Assembly (NCBI GenBank): GCA_933228675.1 | Contig: OW121740.1 | Span: 3,224,001 to 3,288,000, forward strand | Origin: Stomorhina lunata | Taxonomy: Eukaryota > Arthropoda > Insecta > Diptera > Rhiniidae | Direction of reading: 5' to 3' | DNA length: 64,000 bases | Shown here: positions 56,945 to 64,000 of the stretch, one piece after another | Numbering within the stretch: the first letter of the stretch is position 1 | Layout of the letters: each line of letters starts with the position of its first letter | Notes under the pieces: generated by a model | Told to the model about the DNA's origin: nothing | The model's input: the letters and a program-made list of their open reading frames with translations, nothing else | Databases searched by the model: none | Translations under genes and position numbers: made by a program

Positions 56945-58170
56945 AACTTATTCCTAATAAAAATATATATTTTTTAAAAGACCTATCTAGTCAAATTTTG
57001 TGTCGTTTTATTGGTTGGATGTGTAATGATTTCTAGTATTAAACTTTTGTCGACAACATTATTCGGATGGAAAACTTTCAATATCAAAAGCTTTCCTATA
57101 GGTAACTTTTAATCTCTAAAGCTGTCTACTAAAAACATTCTATATCAAAAGCTTTCCATCAAAAAAAATTTCCATTATTTATCTAAAGTTTTCTCATATA
57201 AAACTTTCGATGTTTTCTATAATAAACTTTCGATATCGAAGAATTTCTTATATAAAACATTTGACGTCAAAATATTTCCGGTAGAAAACTTTTTATATAA
57301 AACTCTTCTATAGAAAAATTTCAATATCAAAGCTTTCCTATAGATAACTAGGGCTTTTAAAAAATGTATATTTTTAAAAGCCCTATCTCGTCATATTATA
57401 GCTGTGTTCCAGAACTACCAATACTGTACAATATTGTACAATTTTTAACCAGAAATTACAATTAAGTCATTTTTTTCAGTACAGGAACACTTTCCTGTAG
57501 TTTCTGATTAAAACTTGTACAATATTGTACAGTATTGGTAGTTCTGGAACACAGCTAATGTGTCGTTTTATCGGTTAGATGTATAATGATTTCTAGTATG
57601 AAACTTTTGTCGACAACATTTTTCGGCTAGAAAACTTTCAATATCAAAAGCTTTCCTATAGCTAACTTTTAATATCTAAAGATTTCCAGTAAAAACATTC
57701 CATATCAAAAGCTTTCCATAAAAACTGTATTTATGTAAAGTTTTCTTATATAAAACTTTCGATGTTTTCTATAATAAACTTTCAATATCAAAAAATTTCA
57801 TATGTAAAACATTTGATGTCAAAATATTTCGAATAGAAAACTTTTTATATTAAACTCTTCTATAGAAAAATTTCAAAATCAAAAGTTTTCCTATGGAAAA
57901 CTTAAATATCTAAAGCTTTCTAAAAAACGATGTCGAAAGGATTCCTATAATAAACTTTCGATATCGAATGATTTCTTATATAAAACTTTCATACAGAAAA
58001 CTTTCAATATGAAAGGCTTTAAAATAGGTAACTTTTGATATAAAAATATAGCAAGATCGAAAGATCTCATCTAGAAAGCATTCATTATAGAAAGCTTTTT
58101 TACAGAAAACTTTAGCTTTCCTATAGAAAAAATTCGCTATGTAAAGCTTTCCTTAATAAAAGTTGTTTTG
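56945..58170. repeat. Degenerate AAAGCTTTCCTATA-type repeat with a ~400-bp duplication
   Basis: Words like CAATATCAAAAGCTTTCCTATAG and AAACTTTCGAT recur every 20-30 bp with heavy divergence. Superimposed is a tandem duplication: about 56945-57350 and 57351-57900 share GTGTCGTTTTATTGGTTGGA-type sequence and ACTTTTGTCGACAACATT. The second copy also carries a MITE. Confidence 0.7.
57401..57555. mobile_element. 155-bp MITE with ~41-bp perfect inverted ends
   Basis: Flanked by TA on both sides (57399-57400 and 57556-57557). The termini start GCTGTGTTCCAGAACTACCA and continue ATACTGTACAATATTGTACAA; the right end is the exact reverse complement. TA duplication suggests a Tc1/mariner-mobilised MITE. 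The other member of the surrounding duplication lacks it. Confidence 0.9.
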
Positions 58171-59960
58171 ATCTCTACAGATGGTTGGTTAGGTCATCTC
58201 TTCAGGAGGAGTATCCCCACTTTTAGACAGATCGAGAACCTCGAGAAATGGCCTAACCAACCATCGAAAAGCGTCGGTGAATTTTGGTTTCTCCGCAAAC
58301 ATTTTTTGGCTTTTTATTTATAAATTGTCTGTTACATTAATAAATAAATGTAACAGATGGGATCAAATGCGAAAAAAACTTTTACTTGAATTAAAAACAA
58401 AAAAAAAATCGAAAATTTATAAATGTTTAATATTAAAAAATCATTGACCTCTAGCAACTACACGTACCTTAACTGTTTCTAAGTGCTTAAAATATTTTTT
58501 CTTTTAATTTTATTTAATTTCTATTAAAAATCTAAGCATGTGTTTTCTAGTTTCTTGGTGTTAAAAGTAACAGTACCTACTCGTATTTAAATAAAAAATT
58601 TGGTGTTAAGTTAAAAGTTGACCTTCCTGTTTTTAAAACTTTTTTAAATAAAAATCTCAAACACACCCAAAAATAAAAACAAAAAAATAAAAGAGTAAAG
58701 AAACTTGAAAACTGTATTGTATTGAAAAAATATCAAAATGATTTTGAAGTGCTTAAAAACTAAGTACAACTTGAAAACTTAAAAATCATTTATTTAAAAA
58801 CAAAAAAATTCTAAAGGTCAACTTAAAAATAGTGACTAAATATGATTAAAAAAATACAAATATTTAATTAAAATTATTTAAAGGTTAAAAAAGGGAATAA
58901 TTGCATTATTTAACATGACATAAATTTAAAATAAATAAATTGAAATTAAATAAAATAATAAACAAGTGTAAAGTTTACGTGTAAAATAAATAATATCAAG
59001 GGACTGCGAGTAACTTAAGTATCAATGAAAAACAATTCAAAAGTTAAAACTGAATTATTGAACTGAATGTTTGTGGACTCTAGTATTTTATTTCTTTGAC
59101 TTACGCGTAAATGTTTTATTCATGCCAATTTTCTCTATTAAATGGACATTGTACCGATTTGTTTGTATATTTTTATTTTATATAAATTTTGTGTTTATTT
59201 CTTTGTTGATATTTTCGTTTGAAATCATTAAATTTGACCTTTTATTGGTAAACGGTATAAAGACATTTAAATACAATATGACTCAAAAGTATAATTTTAA
59301 CTAAAAATATACAACAAAAGAAATACAAAAACTATTGTTGAAAAAAAAAGAAGACACGAAACGTTTTTAGGTATAGAACGGAAAATTTTCTACTCAAACA
59401 ATTTTATTAAAATTTTTATTCGATTACTTCATACAAATATTAGAATTTTTGTAAATTTTATATCAACAATTTTTATAGAGAAAAAAATGTTTTTTAAAGG
59501 TATAACATTTTTTTTAAATATGAAAAATATTATAATTTTTTTATCAAGATATTTTCTATAAAAAATTTCGTATTGATAAATTTTTTATAAAAATTTTGTA
59601 GAGAAAAACTAAAGAAGAATTCGTTTAAAACATTTGTCTATAGAAAATTTTCTATAAGAAAATTTGTATTACAAAAATTTTATATACAAAAATTTTTATA
59701 TCGAAAATTTTCTGAAAAAATCTAGCAATTTTTTATTAAAAATTGTTGTATTGCACAATTTTATAATAAAAAAACGATCTTAATGATCTTTCTTTAAAAA
59801 ATGTTTATGTCAATATTTTTTGTATGGAATCATTTTTATAAGAAATTTTACATAGATTTCTTTTTTTTAATTTTCGTATAAAAAATTTGTGTATGAAAAA
59901 ATTTCTATAGGAAATTTCGTATTAAAAAAATATTGTATCAAAAATTTTCCATTCAAAATT
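58171..59960. other. Intergenic, AT-rich, grading into minisatellite 3
   Basis: No gene. A short inverted pair GATGGTTGGTTAGG / CCTAACCAACCATC lies at about 58189-58264. From about 59560 diverged precursors of the minisatellite 3 unit (AAAATTTTCTATAAAAAATT) appear. Confidence 0.6.
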
Positions 59961-61440
59961 TTGTGTCAAAAATTTTTATACCAAAAATTTTCTATAAAAA
60001 TTTTTGTATCAAAAATTTTCTATAAAAATTTTTGTATCAAAAATTTTCTATAAAAATTTTTGTATCAAAAATTTTCTATAAAAATTTTTGTATCAAAAAT
60101 TTTCTATAAAAATTTTTGTATCAAAAATTTTCTATAAAAATTTTTGTATCAAGAATTTTCTATAAAAATTTTTGTATCAAAAATTTTCTATAAAAATTTT
60201 TGTGTCAAAAATTTTCTATAAAAATTTTTGTGTCAAAAATTTTCTATAAAAATTTTTGTGTCAAAAATTTTCTATAAAAATTTTTGTGTCAAAAATTTTC
60301 TATAAAAATTTTTGTGTCAAAAATTTTCTATAAAAATTTTTGTATCAAAAATTTTCTAAAAAAATTTTTGTATCAAAAATTTTCTATAAAAATTTTTGTA
60401 TCAAAAATTTTCTATACAAATTTTTGTATCAAAAATTTTCTATAAAAATTTTTGTATCAAAAATTTTCTATAAAAATTTTTGTATCAAAAATTTTCTATA
60501 AAAATTTTTGTATCAAAAATTTTCTATAAAAATTTTTGTATCAAAAATTTTCTATAAAAATTTTTGTATCAAAAATTTTCTATAAAAATTTTTGTATCAA
60601 AAATTTTCTATAAAAATTTTTGTATCAAAAATTTTCTATAAAAATTTTTGTATCAAAAATTTTCTATAAAAATTTTTGTATCAAGAATTTTCTATAAAAA
60701 TTTTTGTATCAAAAATTTTCTATAAAAATTTTTGTTTCAAGAATTTTCTATAAAAATTTTTGTTTCAAAAATTTTCTATAAAAATTTTTGTATCAAAAAT
60801 TTTCTATAAAAATTTTTGTATCAAAAATTTTCTATAAAAATTTTTGTGTCAAAAATTTTCTATAAAAATTTTTGTATCAAAAATTTTCTTTAAAAATTTT
60901 TGTATCAAAAATTTTCTAAAAAAATTTTTGTATCAAAAATTTTCTAAAAAAATTTTTGTATCAAAAATTTTCTGTAAAAATTTTTGTATCAAAAATTTTC
61001 TGTAAAAATTTTTGTATCAAAAATTTTCTATAAAAATTTTTGTATCAAAAATTTTCTATAAAAATTTTTGTGTCAAAAATTTTCTATAAAAATTTTTGTG
61101 TCAAAAATTTTCTATAAAAATTTTTGTGTCAAAAATTTTCTATAAAAATTTTTGTGTCAAAAATTTTCTATAAAAATTTTTGTATCAAAAATTTTCTATA
61201 AAAATTTTTGTATCAAAAATTTTCTATAAAAATTTTTGTATCAAAAATTTTCTATAAAAATTTTTGTATCAAAAATTTTCGATAAAAATTTTTGTACCAA
61301 AAATTTTCTATAAAAATTTTTGATATTTTTGTATCAAAAATTTTCTAAAAAAAATTTTTGTATCAAAAATTTTCTATAAAAATTTTTGATATTGATATTT
61401 TTGTATCAAAAATTTTCTATAAACATTTTTGTATCAAAAA
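59961..61440 (+). repeat. Minisatellite 3, 28-bp unit, about 50 copies
   Basis: The unit is TTTTCTATAAAAATTTTTGT then ATCAAAAA. Each has the hairpin AAAATTTTTG-TAT-CAAAAATTTT. A TGTGTC variant occurs in runs (five consecutive near 60202-60325 and four near 61066-61155). ATCAAGAA and TTTCAA variants are scattered. Units after about 61320 are irregular (extra GATATT). Confidence 0.95.
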
Positions 61441-62772
61441 TTTGCTATAAAATTAGGAAAATTTTTGTATTGAAAAATGCTATTGAGAAAGAATTTTCTA
61501 GAATCGAAAAATTTTTTATGAATGAATTTTTGTATCAAAAAATTTTTATATTGAAAATTTTCCATTAAATATTTTTAAGAATTATTTGTAAAAATGTTTT
61601 TGTGTGGAAAAATTTTAACCCTCAATTTTATGGTACCTAAAAGACCTTCAATATTTTTTCTCTGTAACCTACAAATAGCCAGATAAACTCTTTATAATCC
61701 AACACCTTTTAGCTAAACAAAAACCAAAGTAATAAAATAAATAAACAAAATAGTTTAGCAATTCTAAACAAAAGATGAAACTGATTGTGTATAATTTTTT
61801 GTTATCGCTAGATTTAAGTTTTCTATAAAAATTTACTCGTATTTCTTAATTTCCTATTTTGCAAAACAGAAAGAAAAAAAAAACAAACGAAACGAAAAAA
61901 CTAGAATTACACTAGACTCTAGTGACTAGAAGAGTCTAATGAATAGAAAACTCATATGCCTAGAGCTTATTTAATTCATTATATTTAAGAGATTTCGTGT
62001 GTGTAAATATTTATTCGTTTTTTAATAGTTTTTGGCATGAAATCTTTAAAAAAAAAAACATAAAACTTGAAATACGCAAGTTTTTGAAATTATTTCAAAC
62101 GAACGAACTCGCTCATAACAACTTTTTATGCGTCATAATTGTGACGTTTCAGTTTTGGATTTTATGTTTTTTATTAATTTCATCAGTTCGTACGTTTATT
62201 TATTAATAATTAAAGCTAAAATTAAATTTATCTTTTGTAGATTGTTTTAATATTTATATTTGAAATGAGTCATTTAATTCACGTGTAATTTTCCATTAAA
62301 TTTTGAATTATTTTTTTTTATTAAAAGTTAAATTAGATAAGAAATCATGAGAATTAAATATCATGAGTTAAAATCGTTTGAAAGTTTCTTAACATTATAT
62401 ATATTTTGGAATTATATAAATTTAAACGATAGTAGACTTAATATATAAACTTATATTCAAAGAAACCCGGGTGCAAATACAATATTATACAATATTTTTT
62501 AAGAAAATCACTTTTCTATTAAATTTTTGTAGAAATATTTTTTGTAATGAAAATTTTGATTCAAATTTATTTTTTTTTTGTAAAGTTTTGAAACAAATTT
62601 TTTCCAAATTTTTTTTTCAAAGTTTTTCTAAAATATGGTTCTTTTATTTTTTTTTTCTTTAAATGGAAAATGTTTGCATCAAAGTCCTTTTCAAAGAAAA
62701 ATTTTCACTATAAATTTATTTCATAGAAAATTATTGACATCAAAATTTTGATTTGATCACTTAATCACTATA
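61441..62772. other. Intergenic, no gene seen
   Basis: Simple AT-rich sequence. Frames at 61997-62206 and 62471-62662 are low-complexity Phe/Lys/Asn translations. Confidence 0.6.
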
Positions 62773-63572
62773 TTTATACCCTTCACCACCATAGGTTGTG
62801 GGTATTATAAGTTTGTGCTGATGTATGTAACGCATAGAAATTTGTCTTAGACCCATCTTTTGGTATAGCAATAGGCTTAGAATCACTTTCTGAGTCGATT
62901 TAGCGATTTCAGTCCGTCCATCCGTCTGGCTGGACGGCTCTCTGGACCCCCATGTAAACTACGTAATCAAAGTACAGGTCGCAATTCTAAAGATAATTTG
63001 CAACAGATCATTTGTTTGATAGTGGGACCATGGCTATTGAAATTCGTCAAAATCGGTCCATTATTTATGGTACCTCCCATAGGTCTCACTACCCGGAATT
63101 GATATTTTGGCCACAAATATCAATATTTTTTAATGAAGTTTAAAACAAATACTGCTTATATAAACCAAAACCACTGTACTAAATTTCTTTAAAATCGATC
63201 CACAATTGACCATAGTTCAGATAGAAATTTGTGTTTCAAAACGCACTAAATGTGACAAAAATCAATAAAACGCTCATAAATCTGAAGATAATGAGAATTT
63301 TGAGTTTATTTTTTGCAAACATAATCCTTGTAAAATCTGTAATCAATTTGTAAAATTTCGAGATAATCGGTCCACATTTGACCCTAGCTCTCATATAAGT
63401 CCAAATGACAGAAACAGCTTAAATATATAAGATTTGAGAAAAAAAATATATAAGATTTTAAAAATTTAGCAAATATTTGTCTTTATGCAGGAAAAAGAAC
63501 ACATTTGACCTCAGTGGTGAAGGGTATCGTATGGTCGGGCTTGGCCGACTATAGCACTTTCTTACTTGTTTT
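62773..63572 (-). repeat. P1 dispersed repeat, near full length, minus orientation
   Basis: Begins (plus strand) TATACCCTTCACCACCATAG and ends GGTCGGGCTTGGCCGACTAT, AGCACTTTCTTACTTGTTTT. All internal landmarks are present in reverse order, including the CTGGACGG...GGACCCCCATGTAAAC segment. A good reference copy for the family along with 22453-23222. Confidence 0.82.
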
Positions 63573-64000
63573 TTATTCATTATAGTCGAAATTTAGCATT
63601 TTGATCTTATATCTTGTACAATAAAAAAATGAAATTGTCATTATGGGAGGTATCCCAAAATTTTTTACGATTTTGTTGATTTTTTAAAAGGCTTTGTTCT
63701 TGTACGAAAAAATATTTCATGTCAAGTCTCAAATTATGAAAGTATTTTTAGGTAAAATTTGGTATTTTCACGTTTTTCGTAATAAAATCGATCGATTATC
63801 TTAGCATAAGTCTTACGTTTTTTGGAATATTCATAGTTTTACGATCGCTAGAGATCGTAAAGCACTTACATATAACTGTTTACATAGTAAAGCTTTTAGA
63901 CGATTTCTTGCTTGTAAAATACTTAATTTTGGTCTTTTTTTAGAAAACTTTAAATCAATAAAATCGGTTTATATAGATATAGATCAGATATTGGTCAAAA
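63573..64000. other. Window end, no gene seen
   Basis: AT-rich sequence with ACGATCGCTAGAGATCGTA, a small palindrome near 63841; nothing else recognised. Confidence 0.55.

Overview
The window is strongly AT-rich, repeat-dense nuclear DNA of an insect, most likely a higher (cyclorrhaphous/calyptrate) fly. The evidence is short GT-AG introns, MADF-BESS genes of the kind expanded in Diptera, DD41D and other Tc1/mariner elements, hAT and pogo-like remnants, and no bacterial-type operons. The species assignment is inference.

Region 1 (about 2.4-19.9 kb) is the gene-bearing part. It is a head-to-tail array, all on the plus strand, of seven intact MADF-BESS genes (2535-3602, 6485-9185, 9913-11341, 11926-12793, 13434-14271, 14621-15746, 17199-19158), one broken copy lacking its first exon (5031-5819) and one decayed terminal fragment (19455-19915). 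Every intact gene has the same three-exon plan: exon 1 ends in phase 0, exon 2 is 127 nt in six of seven genes (118 nt in the other), and intron 2 is in phase 1. The MADF domain is split over all three exons and the BESS motif ends the protein. All seven carry a short TGRCARCAYTG-like box 110-165 bp before the start codon. The first three intact genes plus the broken copy form one subfamily with a shared acidic linker motif. The genes at 11926 and 13434 are a recent 1.5-kb duplication. The genes at 14621 and 17199 are more diverged. By family knowledge these are likely nuclear DNA-binding transcription or chromatin regulators that associate through BESS; targets cannot be read from sequence.

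Region 2 (about 20-29.6 kb) is a graveyard of mobile elements: a mariner remnant, a foldback element enclosing a MITE, a pogo/Tigger-like deletion derivative, several copies of a dispersed repeat here called P1, one copy of a second repeat called P2, and a small MITE. A two-exon gene for a predicted secreted 254-aa acidic protein lies at 30210-31037 on the minus strand. It is the only non-MADF, non-transposon gene I can support.

Region 3 (31-64 kb) has no host gene I can support. It holds three large minisatellites built from short W-rich hairpins (35079-36808, 40138-41470, 59961-61440), an intact DD41D mariner (42936-44232), a broken DD41D mariner sitting inside an older inverted-repeat element (49914-51205 within 49827-51377), a tRNA-Ala-like SINE or pseudogene, several terminal-inverted-repeat elements, a Tc1 remnant and more P1 copies. 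No CRISPR, rRNA gene or functional tRNA was seen.
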